DNA of 64,000 bases, taken from Streptomyces sp. NBC_01446 (GTDB lineage Bacteria; Actinomycetota; Actinomycetes; Streptomycetales; Streptomycetaceae). The DNA is taken from positions 124,001 to 188,000 of the forward strand of contig NZ_JAPEPO010000003.1 of the NCBI RefSeq assembly GCF_026340095.1, in the 5' to 3' direction. The position numbers were made by a program, and so were the translations under genes. The first letter of the stretch is position 1; each line of letters opens with the position of its first letter. This document shows, in pieces, positions 40,712 through 49,966 of the stretch. The notes beneath the pieces were generated by a model that saw only the letters and a list, made by a program, of their open reading frames with translations, was not told the origin of the DNA and did no database searches.

Positions 40712-41853
40712 GAGCTCATCGCTTTCATCAGGCCCAGCAGGCGTGCGGGATCGAGTTCGTTGTCGCCACGCAGGGCCGTCATGACCTCGCGCAGCTTGGC
40801 GGGGGACGGGGTGGCGCCCAGGAAGTCGCGGGTGACCGGCGGGCCCCACTGGGCCAGGCCGCTCGCCGACATCGGGGCCCAGCCGGGCTCCAGGTCGCAG
40901 GAGAACAGGTCGCCGTCGGCGAAGTGCTCCAGCATGAAGTGGTCGGGGTCGCGCCAGTAGTCGAACAGCTGGCTGCCCTGGATGTGCCGGCCGATGCCCC
41001 AGCTGCGCTGGTATCCGCGTTCGGTCAGGTACTCCCCGCCGGCGCCGATCGCGTCGAGGTCGGTGACCTGGTAGGCGGAGTGGACGTAGCCGGTTCCGGG
41101 CCCCAGGTGCAGGGCCAGCGTGTGGTGATCGACGGCCACGCTCCCCTGGTCGCACCGGATGAACGCCATCGTCGGCCCGCGCCCGCGCTGCCCGTCCAGG
41201 AACAGGAAGTCGGACACGATCATCCCGAGGGTGTCCAGGTACCAGTCCAGGGTGCGGGCGAACACCGGTGTCTCCAGCACCACATGGCCCAGCCGCTGGA
41301 TACGGGACGGCTCACGGGGCGGACGTTGGGTGGCGTTCGTACGACGGTGATCGGTACCGAAGTTGAGGGTCAGCGGCTCCTGCTCGGGCAGCGCTGGCAG
41401 CTGCTCGGTGCAGTGCACGACCCGTACCGGCAGGCCAGAGGGATCGAGCAGGGCGACCGACTGCCCACCGCCCGGTACGCCGATGTCCCGGACGGTACTG
41501 CCGGTGGCGCGGGCCAGCCGGTCCAGGTCGGCCCGCTCGGCCGCGCGGAACGCCGGCCCGATGAACCGCGAGGCACGCCCACGCCGGATCACCATGCAGG
41601 GCGAGCCGGCGAAGGTGCCGCGCAGCCACAGTTCGCCCTCGGTGCGGGCGGCGATCGCGAAGCCGAAGTCACGGGCGAAGACCTCGGCCTGGTCCAGGTC
41701 GGGCTTCTCGAACTCCAGCCAGGCCAGGTCGGCCGCCTTGATCACGGGATTCCGGGACCGTCCCGGATGCTCACCGCGCAAGGCGCCCTGCTCACTGTGG
41801 AGGTCTTGGTGGGGCGTCTGGGGAGCGGCCCTGTTAACGGGGGTGTGGGACAT
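40708..41853 (-). CDS. type I extradiol ring-cleavage dioxygenase (VOC fold)
   Basis: A 381-residue vicinal-oxygen-chelate protein with two modules. The iron site is in the C-terminal one: His in RLGHVVLETP, His in GYVHSAYQVTD, and Glu in DHFMLEHFADG near residue 315. An N-terminal extension of about 50 residues is Pro/Gln-rich and lacks a signal peptide. ATG 41853 has GGAGG upstream. It would open a catechol meta to the hydroxyls. It is the first gene of the operon, divergent from a TetR gene that probably represses it. Alternatives in the VOC family (glyoxalase, fosfomycin resistance) are less likely given size and neighbours. Confidence 0.88.
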   Translation of the reverse strand: MSHTPVNRAAPQTPHQDLHSEQGALRGEHPGRSRNPVIKAADLAWLEFEKPDLDQAEVFARDFGFAIAARTEGELWLRGTFAGSPCMVIRRGRASRFIGPAFRAAERADLDRLARATGSTVRDIGVPGGGQSVALLDPSGLPVRVVHCTEQLPALPEQEPLTLNFGTDHRRTNATQRPPREPSRIQRLGHVVLETPVFARTLDWYLDTLGMIVSDFLFLDGQRGRGPTMAFIRCDQGSVAVDHHTLALHLGPGTGYVHSAYQVTDLDAIGAGGEYLTERGYQRSWGIGRHIQGSQLFDYWRDPDHFMLEHFADGDLFSCDLEPGWAPMSASGLAQWGPPVTRDFLGATPSPAKLREVMTALRGDNELDPARLLGLMKAMSS

Positions 41854-41880
41854 GGTGTCCTCCAAGCAACACTGCTGTAA

Positions 41881-41963
41881 TGAGGAAATCATCAACTTTG
41901 CCGTTACCCATCGTCAATAGGGTGGACTCAAATAATTGATAATCTCATCAGCAATGGCATACT
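41881..41963. promoter_or_regulatory. divergent promoter/operator of the aromatic operon and its TetR
   Basis: The boxes TGAGGAAATCATCAA (41881-41895) and TTGATAATCTCATCA (41936-41950) are inverted copies matching at 12 of 15 positions. For tetR, TTGATA (41936-41941) and CATACT (41958-41963) make a -35/-10 with a 16-bp gap. For the operon, TTGACG (41917-41912) lies 17 bp from TGATGA (41894-41889). One box therefore covers the -35 of one promoter and the other the -10 of the opposite one. Confidence 0.55.
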
Positions 41964-41990
41964 CATCGCGACGGTTGTTACACTCGCCGC

Positions 41991-42626
41991 ATGCCGACGT
42001 CAGCCCCGCCCAAGAACCGCTTCGAGCGGCGCCGCGCCGAGACCCGTCAGGCACTCGTCCGTGCGGCCCGGCAGATCCTCGCGGAGACGGGGGACACCAG
42101 CGCCAGCATCCAGGCCATCGCCGAGCGCGCGGACGTCGGTTTCGGCTCCTTCTACAACCACTTCGAGTCCAAGACGGAGCTGTTCGACTCCGCGGTGACA
42201 GACGCCCTGGACGAGTTCGGGCAGGTCATCGACGAGCGCGTACAAGGAATCGACGACCCGGCCGAGCTCGTCGCGGCGGGCTTCCGGCTCACCGCCCAGA
42301 TGGCCGACTCCCACCCTGAACTCATGCGGATCCTGCGGGACCGCGGGCTGGCTCAGATCCACACCGACCGGGGCCTCGCCCCTCGAGCCCTGCGCGACCT
42401 GGAGATCGGCATCGCCTCGGGCAGATTCACCTGCACCAACCCGACCACCGCCCTGTCCGCCCTCGGCGGGACCCTGCTGTCCCTCGTGGCGCTGCGGCTG
42501 GCCCGCCCCGACCTCGACGGCGACGAGGCCGCCTCGGACCTGGCCGAAATGGTCCTGCGCATGCTCGGCGTCCCGCCGGACGACGCCCATCAGGTGACCC
42601 GACGGCCGCTGCCCCACCTCGGTTGA
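41991..42626 (+). CDS. TetR-family regulator of the aromatic operon
   Basis: A 211-residue TetR repressor. N-terminal HTH: RRRAETRQALVRAARQILAE, then SIQAIAERADVGFGSFYNHFESKTELFDSAV (residues about 15-65). The C-terminal ligand domain includes HPELMRILRDRGLAQIH and ends LPHLG. Divergent from the dioxygenase operon with 137 bp between starts containing an inverted repeat, so it probably represses both directions and is released by an aromatic intermediate. It is closely similar to the broken TetR gene at 55.8-56.4 kb. Confidence 0.9.
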   Translation: MPTSAPPKNRFERRRAETRQALVRAARQILAETGDTSASIQAIAERADVGFGSFYNHFESKTELFDSAVTDALDEFGQVIDERVQGIDDPAELVAAGFRLTAQMADSHPELMRILRDRGLAQIHTDRGLAPRALRDLEIGIASGRFTCTNPTTALSALGGTLLSLVALRLARPDLDGDEAASDLAEMVLRMLGVPPDDAHQVTRRPLPHLG

Positions 42627-42811
42627 CCCGGAGCACCGGCTGTGCCGGGCCCCGTGGGCACCGGAAAGCCGTGGGCGCCACCCAGGTCGCCGGTGGCCGC
42701 GCGGCCCCCTCGTCCTCGACCACGACCAGCCCGTGAGACCGGGCTCCCACCCGGACACCGCATAGCTGGCTGAGGCTTCGCGGTCCACCAGGACGGCGTA
42801 ACGTCGTTAGC

Positions 42812-44998
42812 GTGGATCCGACCGCGGACAGCCTTCTGTCCCGTGCCGCGCATGTGCTCAGTCCGCGAGCGGACGAGCTGATCCACGACCTAGAGCAATA
42901 CCTGCGGCGCGAGGTCCCCGAGCTGTGGGACGAACCGGACATCGCGCAGATGACGCGGGAGAACGTCGCCGAGCACGTCCTTGCCGTACTTTCCGGCATC
43001 GAGCACGACATCGAGCCATGGAGGATCGATCCGCCAGCCGCAGACGCAGAGCGCGCGCGTCGGCTGGCTCAGCGCGGGAAGCCGGTCACAGCGATGCTGC
43101 GCGCCTTCCGGCTCGCGCACAGCCGTATCCTCGACCTGCTGCTCGAAGAGCTGCCCCGGCTCACCAGCGATGCAGAGCTGATCAACGCGGAGACACGCAA
43201 GCTGATCGCCCTGACGACCGGGTACCTGGACCGCACATCGGAGACGGGCGTCCTGACCTTCCAGGCGGAGCGGGATCGCCATTTGCAGTGGCGGCTGTCG
43301 GTGGTGAACGAGGCGAGCGTACGCGTCGGAACGACCCTGGACATCGCCCGCACGGCCCAGGAGTTGGCGGACCTGGCCACCGAACACTTCGCCGACGCCG
43401 TCACCGTCGACCTCCTCGACACGTCTTCCGCAGACGAGCCTCCTGCGAAGGGCACACTCGTGGTCCGCCGAGTTGCCCAGCGGTCGGTGATGGAGGGTTG
43501 CCCCGAGACGAACTCCCTGGAAGCGATCTACGGGGAGTCTCCGGTTCCGCCGCAGCAGCTCCAGAGGTATACGGACGGATCACCACCGGCTCGCGCCCTG
43601 ATCACCGGCCGGTCCTCACGGCACCACCTCGGTCCGACCGCATCAATGCTGCTGGTACCGCTGTGCGCCCGTGGTAGCACGCTGGGTGTCGCTCAGTTCT
43701 TCCGTCATCACAAGCCCGACGCGTACGGGGACGAGGACCTGCTCCTCGCCCAGGAGGTCGCGGCCAGGGCGGCGCTCGCCATCGACAACGCCCGTCGATA
43801 CACGCACGCGCGCGCCACCGCCCTTACCCTCCAGCGCAGTCTGCTCCCGCGCAGTACACCCGCGCTGTCCGCCGTGGAGGTCGCCTGCCGCTACCTGCCT
43901 GCTGCCGCCCAGCTCGGCGTGGGCGGCGACTGGTACGACGTCATCCCGCTGTCCGGCGCCCGGGTCGCACTCGTGGTGGGTGACGTGGTCGGCCACGGCA
44001 TCCACGCCGCCGCCACCATGGGTCGGCTGCGGACCGCCGTGCGCACCCTCGCCGACATCGACCTGCCGCCCGACGAACTCCTCACCCACCTGGACGACGT
44101 CGTCATCCGCCTGGCCGCCGAAGTCTCTTCCGAAGTCTCTGCCCAAGCGGACACCGAATCCGCAGGGGACATCGGCGCCACCTGTCTGTACGCCGTCTAC
44201 GATCCCGTCGCCGGCCGCTGCGCCCTTGCCCGCGCGGGCCACGTGCTGCCCGTCGTGATGACCCGGGACGGAACCGCTGACATCCTCGAGCTGCCCGCCG
44301 GCCCGCCACTCGGCCTGGGCGGCTTGCCGTTCGAGGCGGCGGAGATCGACCTGCCCGAGGGCAGCCTCCTCGCTCTCTACACCGATGGCCTGATCGAGGC
44401 CCTCGACCACGACATCGAGACGGGCCTCACCTTGCTCCGCCAGGCCCTCACCCAGCCCGCTCCCTCCCTGGAGGCCGCCTGTGACACCGTCCTCGAAGCG
44501 CTGCTGCCCGCAGACCGACCGCACGACGACGTGGCACTCCTCCTGGCCCGCACCCACACCCTCGGGGACCGTCAGGTCGCCACTTGGGACGTGGATGCCG
44601 ACCCGGCCGAGGTCGCCCGGGTCAGAGCGAGCGTCTCCGAGCAGCTGACCAGCTGGGGGCTGGAGGAACTCGACTTCACCGCTGAACTGATCGTCAGCGA
44701 ACTGGTCACCAACGCCATCCGCTACGGCCGGCCTCCCATCCAGCTGCGTCTCATCCACGATCGCACCCTCACGTGCGAGGTCGCGGATGCCGGCAACACG
44801 ACTCCGCACCTGCGCCGGGCCCGTGTCTTCCACGAGGGCGGGCGAGGTCTGTTCCTCGTCGCCCAACTCGCCGAGCACTGGGGAACGCGCCATGCCCGAC
44901 GTGGCAAGACGGTTTGGGCGGAGTGTGCCCTGGGCGCACCGGACCTCTTCTCGGCCGCAGCAGCGCTGGATTTGGAGGGTATTCCCGGGGTCGTATGA
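42812..44998 (+). CDS. GAF/SpoIIE phosphatase/HATPase signalling protein
   Basis: A 728-residue cytosolic regulator. The N-terminal 150 residues are helical (LEQYLRREVPELWDEPDIAQ, ARRLAQRGKPVTAMLRAFRL), resembling an RsbRD/PucR N-terminal domain. A GAF domain follows (about 165-340). The PP2C/SpoIIE phosphatase has GGDWYDV (about 370), VVGDVVGHGIHAAATMGRLR and LYTDGLIE (about 522); an anti-sigma-type HATPase follows with LIVSELVTNAIRYG (about 626) and GGRGLFLVAQLAEHWG. Such proteins dephosphorylate anti-anti-sigma factors and may also phosphorylate them through the kinase domain. Start is GTG 42812. It is one of three paralogues in this window. Confidence 0.92.
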   Translation: MDPTADSLLSRAAHVLSPRADELIHDLEQYLRREVPELWDEPDIAQMTRENVAEHVLAVLSGIEHDIEPWRIDPPAADAERARRLAQRGKPVTAMLRAFRLAHSRILDLLLEELPRLTSDAELINAETRKLIALTTGYLDRTSETGVLTFQAERDRHLQWRLSVVNEASVRVGTTLDIARTAQELADLATEHFADAVTVDLLDTSSADEPPAKGTLVVRRVAQRSVMEGCPETNSLEAIYGESPVPPQQLQRYTDGSPPARALITGRSSRHHLGPTASMLLVPLCARGSTLGVAQFFRHHKPDAYGDEDLLLAQEVAARAALAIDNARRYTHARATALTLQRSLLPRSTPALSAVEVACRYLPAAAQLGVGGDWYDVIPLSGARVALVVGDVVGHGIHAAATMGRLRTAVRTLADIDLPPDELLTHLDDVVIRLAAEVSSEVSAQADTESAGDIGATCLYAVYDPVAGRCALARAGHVLPVVMTRDGTADILELPAGPPLGLGGLPFEAAEIDLPEGSLLALYTDGLIEALDHDIETGLTLLRQALTQPAPSLEAACDTVLEALLPADRPHDDVALLLARTHTLGDRQVATWDVDADPAEVARVRASVSEQLTSWGLEELDFTAELIVSELVTNAIRYGRPPIQLRLIHDRTLTCEVADAGNTTPHLRRARVFHEGGRGLFLVAQLAEHWGTRHARRGKTVWAECALGAPDLFSAAAALDLEGIPGVV

Positions 44999-45280
44999 GC
45001 ACCATCTCACCCGGCCCACCGAGACGATCGCGAGCTTCCTCGGGGGCTTCGACTGGCTAACGATGCAGCACCTGTCGGCGTCCACCTGAACGCGGACAAG
45101 GTCAGCTGATTCTCCACTTCGGCGTAGCGCTCACCGGCACCGGCAGACCTCGCGTTCCGTTCCTCCCGCGGCGACCAGTACCTCGGTGCGTCCCGCACAG
45201 AGGTATGACCCGGCTCGCCCTGCCCGACTTCACCTGCCCACCCGGAGTCGGTATGCGCCAGACCCGGATACCGGGAAACC

Positions 45281-45316
45281 GTGGGCGCCGGTGCTCCCTC
45301 AAGCACCGGCGCCCAC
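45281..45316. terminator. strong hairpin terminator of the P450/ADH operon
   Basis: A perfect 15-bp stem, GTGGGCGCCGGTGCT (45281-45295) and AGCACCGGCGCCCAC (45302-45316), with a CCCTCA loop, 44 bp after the alcohol dehydrogenase stop. It could act in both directions. Confidence 0.75.
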
Positions 45317-45360
45317 TCACCCCTGCCCGAGGTGGTCTTGATGAACTTTCTGTTCAGTTG

Positions 45361-46407
45361 TCAGGGGACGAGGATGAGGCGGATCGGGTCGCCGATCTTG
45401 TTCTCCAGCCGGTTGACCGCGTCGGCGGCCTCGGCGAGCGGGATGTGGTCGGTGATCGAGGGGGCCAGGTCGAGACGGCCGACCTCGGCCAGCCGGACCA
45501 GCTCAGTGACGGACTCGGGGCTGCCGCCGTAGTGGCCGCGCACCTGCTTGCCCAGGTAGTTGAAGGTCAGGCCCTCGGTGATGGTGAGGGGCCTGGGGCT
45601 GATGCCGACCAGGATGAGGGAGCCGCCCAGGCCGAGTGCGGCGGCGGCCTGCTCGCGGACGGCGGGCACGCCGGCGCAGTCGAAGGCGAAGTCGAGGCCT
45701 CGTCCGGCGGTGGCCGCGCGGACCTGGTCGGCGAAGTCGTCGGCAGCCGGGTCGAGGGCGAAGTCCGCGCCGAAGGCCAGGGCGCGTTCGCGGGCGCTGG
45801 GCAGCGGGTCGACGGCGATGATCGGCGCGGCGCCGGCCAGGCGGGCCACGCGGACGTTGTGCGCGCCGACTCCGCCCACGCCCCAGACGCCGACGGACTG
45901 GGCGGGGCGTACACCCGCGGTGGTGACGACGGCGGCGTAGGGGGTGGAGACCGCGTCGGGGATGATCGCGGCCTGGTCGAAGGGGAGGTTGTCGGGGATG
46001 GGGATGAGGGTGTCCTCGCGGGCGACGGTGTACTGGGCCCAGCCGCCGTCGTAGTCGATGCCGGCGGTGCGCATCTGGGTGCAGGGGCGGCTGCGCACGC
46101 AGCCGGCGCACTGGCCGCAGGTCTTGCCGGCCTCCAGGGTGACGCGGGTACCGACGGTCAGGCCGCGCTTGAGGTCGGGGCCGAGGGTGTGGATCACACC
46201 GGCGACCTCGTGGCCGACGGTGACCGTGTCGGAGGTGGTGAACAGCGGGACGAGGGAGCCGTCGAGCAGGTGGACGTCCGACAGGCAGACGCCTGCGGCC
46301 TTCACCTCGATCAGGATTTCACCCGGGCCCGGAACGGGGACGGGGACCTCCTCCACAGCGAACTTCTTGCTGTCCAGGTGGAAGCGTCCGGCGAGCATGG
46401 TGTCCAT
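45361..46407 (-). CDS. zinc-dependent alcohol dehydrogenase (MDR family)
   Basis: A 348-residue medium-chain dehydrogenase. Catalytic zinc ligands: Cys in KAAGVCLSDVHLLDG and His-Glu in TVGHEVAGVI. The structural-zinc loop has four cysteines (CGQCAGCVRSRPC). The NAD(P) Rossmann motif is GVWGVGGVGAHNVRVARLAG. ATG 46407 was chosen because the frame upstream lacks family sequence. It follows the CYP102-type gene by 131 bp on the same strand and probably forms an operon: the P450 would hydroxylate a substrate and this enzyme oxidise the alcohol. A strong terminator follows. A remnant of a paralogue lies at 31825. Confidence 0.92.
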   Translation of the reverse strand: MDTMLAGRFHLDSKKFAVEEVPVPVPGPGEILIEVKAAGVCLSDVHLLDGSLVPLFTTSDTVTVGHEVAGVIHTLGPDLKRGLTVGTRVTLEAGKTCGQCAGCVRSRPCTQMRTAGIDYDGGWAQYTVAREDTLIPIPDNLPFDQAAIIPDAVSTPYAAVVTTAGVRPAQSVGVWGVGGVGAHNVRVARLAGAAPIIAVDPLPSARERALAFGADFALDPAADDFADQVRAATAGRGLDFAFDCAGVPAVREQAAAALGLGGSLILVGISPRPLTITEGLTFNYLGKQVRGHYGGSPESVTELVRLAEVGRLDLAPSITDHIPLAEAADAVNRLENKIGDPIRLILVP

Positions 46408-46538
46408 GGTGATCTGCCTTCTGTGAGCGGCACGCCCGGCGGTTCGGGCCGATGGGTGCCGTGTGGTGCCGTCGGGGGTGAGTGGTGGCCGGGAGAGTGC
46501 GGGTGTCAAGAGCGCCGCACTCTCCCGGCGTCTGAGGG

Positions 46539-49500
46539 TCAGGCGAAGACGTCCTGCTGGTAGCGCTCGTCCGCTTCGAGCTGGGCGAGCCACTGCTGGG
46601 CCGTCTCGTCGTCGGCGCCGGTGTGCTTCCGGTAGATGGCGGCGAGGGCCTCGCGCACGGCGGGTGCCATGCGGCGACCGTCACCGCAGACGTAGACGTA
46701 CGCGCCGTCCTGGATGGCCTGCCACACGGTGTCGGCGGCGTTGGCGATGGCGTTCTGGACGAACCGGGCCGGGTGGCCGGTCACCGCGGAGTAGGCGGTG
46801 TGCACTTGAGCGATCCCGGCCTGCTCCCAGTCCTGCATCTCCTGCCGGTAGAAGTAGTCGTGCTCCGGGTGGCGGCAGCCGACGAAGACCTGGGACAGGC
46901 CCACCTCGATGCCGTTCTCCTGCTGCGAGGCGCGCTCCTCCAGGAATCCGCGCAGCGGCGCGATGCCGGTGCCCGGGCCGATGAGGACCAGCGGCGTGGC
47001 CGGGTCGGCCGGCGGGGCGAAGGTCGGGGAGGGCACCCGCACGTAGCCGTAGAAGACGTCTCCGGGCTCGAGGCCTGCGATGTAGGACGAGCAGGTACCG
47101 CGGTACTGGCCGTCGCCGGACAGGGCCGGGCCTTCCAGCAGGCCCACGGTCAGGCGCACGTGGCGCGGGTTGGCCAACGGGGCGGAGGAGATGGAGTAGA
47201 ACCGCGGGCGGATCGGGCCCATCATGTCCAGGAAGACCGCCAGCGGCAGCTCGACCGCCGGGAAGCGCTCCAGCAGACCCAGCACCGAGACCCGCTTGCC
47301 CAGGATCTCAGTCTGGTAGCGCTCCTCGGATTCTGCGGTGTCGGCCGTGTAGGCCTGGAGCTGCGGCCGGGTCCACGGGCACTCGGTGTGCTCGGCCAGC
47401 GTCTGTATCTGGGAGCGGGTGGCCACATCCTGCAGCTCCAGGAACTCGGTGAGCAGCAGGCCTGCGGTCACGGGGGTGCCCACCGGGAGGTGGGTGCGGC
47501 CGCCGGCCGGCAGTTCCAGGCGCAGGACCTGGTCGCGGTCGACGCCGAGGCGGGCGAGGGCGCGATCGACGAGCGGCTGCTCGTTCTTGGCGAAGACGGC
47601 CAGGTGGTTGCCGGTGTCGTAGGTGACGCCGTCGGGGAGCTCGATGGTGATGGACTTCGCGGCCGGGCGGGGCGGCTCGATGCTGAAGTCCCACAGCCCG
47701 GTCGCGTCGGACACGAGTTCGTCGTTGGCGACGACGGTCAGCGAGTAGGCCTGCTCGGAGACGATCGCGGGGCGCACGTCGGCCTCGGTCAGCAGCTGCA
47801 CCTGGTAGCGCGGGCCGCTGGCCTGGGAGGTGTCGGCGGCGTACTCCTCGGCCAGGGTGGTCCAGAGGGTGTCCATCCAGCGGGTGGCCATGCCGTCGAA
47901 GTCACCGGCGGCATCCGCGATGCCGCGCTCGATGACGGGGGTGGCGCCGGCGGCCAGCAGGCCTGCCTCGATCCGCTTGGGGAAGCCCTGGTAGGTGGCC
48001 ACCCACTGGGTGTTGCCGGCGCCCAGCAGCGCGAACCGCACGTTGGACAGCGAGTCCTCCGGGAGTCCGGCGGCGAGCAGGTCGTCGAAACGCTGCGCGT
48101 TGTCCGGGGCCTTGCCGTTGTAGCTGGACGCGACGACGACGAGCAGGCCCTCGGTGGGCAGGTTGTCGCCCAGCTCGTCCAGGCCGACCACGGTGGTGCC
48201 GAACCCGGAGCGCTCGCTGCGGTCGGCGATGGTGCGCGCCAGGTCCTCGCACGAGCCGAGGCTGGAGCCGTAGGCGACGGTCAGGTTCACCCCGACACCG
48301 CTGACCGCGGCCTGCTCCCGGATGTCGTCGGTCTGCAGGTCGGCTGCGCCGAAGACGGTCCGCTCGTGGTCCCGACGGGCCCGCACTTTCAGTTCGAAGC
48401 CGCCGGGCTTGCGCGTCAAAGCCTCCTTGACGTCCAACTTGTAGTCGTCGGTGTCGGCGAACTTGAACTTCTGCAGCACCAGCGCGAGGGCCAGACGGGC
48501 CTCGGTGAGCGCGAACTGCCGGCCGATGCAGGCACGCACGCCGTTACCGAACGGCTTGTAGGCGTGCGGGTGGTGGTTGACCCGGTTCTCCGGCAGCCAC
48601 CGCTCGATGTCGAACTCCTCCGGCCGGTCCCACGCCTTGGGGTGAGTGTGCAGGGGGCCCTCGAGGATGTTGACCCGCGCTCCCTTCTTCAGCTCGTAGC
48701 AGCCGCCGATGACGGTGTCCTCCAGCGGGGACTTGCCGATCATCGGGATGGGAGCCCACAGGCGCAGGGTCTCCTCCAGGATCCGCGGGATCACATCCAT
48801 CTGCATGATCGTGTCGTAGTCCGGGACCGTGTCACCCGGCAGCAGCCGGTCCACCTCGGCGTAGGCCTGGGCCAGGATGTGCGGGTTGCGCATCAGCGAG
48901 TACGTGGCGAACGACAGCAGACCACTGGTGGTCTCGTGACCCGCGATCAGGAACGTCAGCACCTGGTCACGGACGTTGTCGTCCTCCAGCCCCTTGCCGG
49001 ACTCCGGGTCGGTGGCCTCCAGCATCAGACCCAGCAGGTCATCCTCAGCGGTGCCCTTCCCATCACGACGCTCCTTGATCACACTCTCGACCAGGTCCCG
49101 CATCAGCTGGATGTTCTCGCGGTACTTCTTGTCATCCGCCTTACGCATCTTGGTCATCATCGGCAGCTCCTGCGAGCGCCTCAGCGACTCGATCAGGGCC
49201 TCCAGCAGCGCGTTGAGGAAGGGGTGCAGATCCTCCTTGGCGAAGGAGTCGAACCGGTAACCGAACCCCGTCAGGGCGATGGTGTCCAGGGTCAGCCGGG
49301 TGTAGTCATCGGTGATGTTGACCGGCCGGCCCTCTCGGCTCTCCCACTTGCCCACCAGGTTCTCGGCGATCTCCAGCATCTGCCCGAAGTAGCCCTTCAT
49401 CGCCCGCTGGCTGAACGCCGGGAGGAGGACCCGGTGCGCCATGCCCCATTCCTCCTCGTGCTGGTGGGCCGTGAACAGGGCAGCTCCCGCGTAGTCCCGG

Positions 49501-49760
49501 ACATGGGCCAGCGGCGTCTTGTCGATCTGCTTGAAGAACCGCGTCTCGTCACAGACCTCGGCCACCAGGTCCGGGTCCCAGACGAAGACCTGCTCGATAC
49601 CGGCGATGTCCATGCCGTAGATGCCCTCGGGGAACTGCTTGGACAGCTTGCCGAAGTACTCCACTGGGTTGGTGCTGGGGATCTGCGGCGTGTGGCCGAG
49701 GAATGGGACCCCGCGCGGAGACCGGATGGGTCGCAGGTCGTTCTTGGGCTGTGTGGTCAT
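46539..49760 (-). CDS. self-sufficient cytochrome P450-NADPH reductase (CYP102-type)
   Basis: A 1073-residue fusion of a P450 and a CPR-like reductase, as in P450BM3. P450 part: I-helix AGHETTSG (about residue 273), ETLRLW (ExxR, about 328), heme ligand in FGNGVRACIGRQFA (Cys about 408). Reductase: FMN loop VAYGSSLGSCEDLA and FALLGAGNTQW, FAD motif RPRFYSISSAP, and NADPH motifs VLIGPGTGIAPLRGFLEE and YVYVCGDGRRMAPAV. Everything is in one polypeptide, so no separate redox partner is needed. CYP102 enzymes hydroxylate fatty acids near the omega end. ATG 49760 has GAGGAG upstream; two operator pairs lie between it and a divergent TetR. Confidence 0.95.
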   Translation of the reverse strand: MTTQPKNDLRPIRSPRGVPFLGHTPQIPSTNPVEYFGKLSKQFPEGIYGMDIAGIEQVFVWDPDLVAEVCDETRFFKQIDKTPLAHVRDYAGAALFTAHQHEEEWGMAHRVLLPAFSQRAMKGYFGQMLEIAENLVGKWESREGRPVNITDDYTRLTLDTIALTGFGYRFDSFAKEDLHPFLNALLEALIESLRRSQELPMMTKMRKADDKKYRENIQLMRDLVESVIKERRDGKGTAEDDLLGLMLEATDPESGKGLEDDNVRDQVLTFLIAGHETTSGLLSFATYSLMRNPHILAQAYAEVDRLLPGDTVPDYDTIMQMDVIPRILEETLRLWAPIPMIGKSPLEDTVIGGCYELKKGARVNILEGPLHTHPKAWDRPEEFDIERWLPENRVNHHPHAYKPFGNGVRACIGRQFALTEARLALALVLQKFKFADTDDYKLDVKEALTRKPGGFELKVRARRDHERTVFGAADLQTDDIREQAAVSGVGVNLTVAYGSSLGSCEDLARTIADRSERSGFGTTVVGLDELGDNLPTEGLLVVVASSYNGKAPDNAQRFDDLLAAGLPEDSLSNVRFALLGAGNTQWVATYQGFPKRIEAGLLAAGATPVIERGIADAAGDFDGMATRWMDTLWTTLAEEYAADTSQASGPRYQVQLLTEADVRPAIVSEQAYSLTVVANDELVSDATGLWDFSIEPPRPAAKSITIELPDGVTYDTGNHLAVFAKNEQPLVDRALARLGVDRDQVLRLELPAGGRTHLPVGTPVTAGLLLTEFLELQDVATRSQIQTLAEHTECPWTRPQLQAYTADTAESEERYQTEILGKRVSVLGLLERFPAVELPLAVFLDMMGPIRPRFYSISSAPLANPRHVRLTVGLLEGPALSGDGQYRGTCSSYIAGLEPGDVFYGYVRVPSPTFAPPADPATPLVLIGPGTGIAPLRGFLEERASQQENGIEVGLSQVFVGCRHPEHDYFYRQEMQDWEQAGIAQVHTAYSAVTGHPARFVQNAIANAADTVWQAIQDGAYVYVCGDGRRMAPAVREALAAIYRKHTGADDETAQQWLAQLEADERYQQDVFA

Positions 49761-49827
49761 GGCTTGCTCCTCTGTGCAGAGAGGGGACGGGCAAGGGCGG
49801 CGGCGATACCCGGAGTGCACCACGGAA

Positions 49828-49865
49828 ACGTACGCCGTATGGAATTGGTACCATACGACGTATGG
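49828..49865. promoter_or_regulatory. paired palindromic operator, copy 2 (CYP102 side)
   Basis: ACGTACGCCGTATGG (49828-49842) and the perfect palindrome CCATACGACGTATGG (49851-49865), centres 23 bp apart, about 68-105 bp upstream of the CYP102-type start codon. Each is followed by GAA. Likely binding sites of the divergent TetR. Confidence 0.75.
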
Positions 49866-49929
49866 AAAGTCGACCGCAACCCGGAGTCATGCGGGCGACC
49901 GTCATGTCGCCGTGTGGCCGAAGTCATTT

Positions 49930-49966
49930 CCGTACGCTGTATGAAACTGATACCGTCCGCGTATGG
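49930..49966. promoter_or_regulatory. paired palindromic operator, copy 3 (tetR side)
   Basis: CCGTACGCTGTATGA (49930-49944) and a weaker ACCGTCCGCGTATGG (49952-49966), centres 22 bp apart. The second covers the ATG (49963) of the tetR gene, so a bound repressor would block the start of transcription or translation of its own gene. Confidence 0.7.

Noticed and set aside
44999..45280. Short plus-strand frames after the phosphatase gene
   Set aside because: No consistent coding signal; the region is best explained as an intergenic gap ending in the terminator at 45281.
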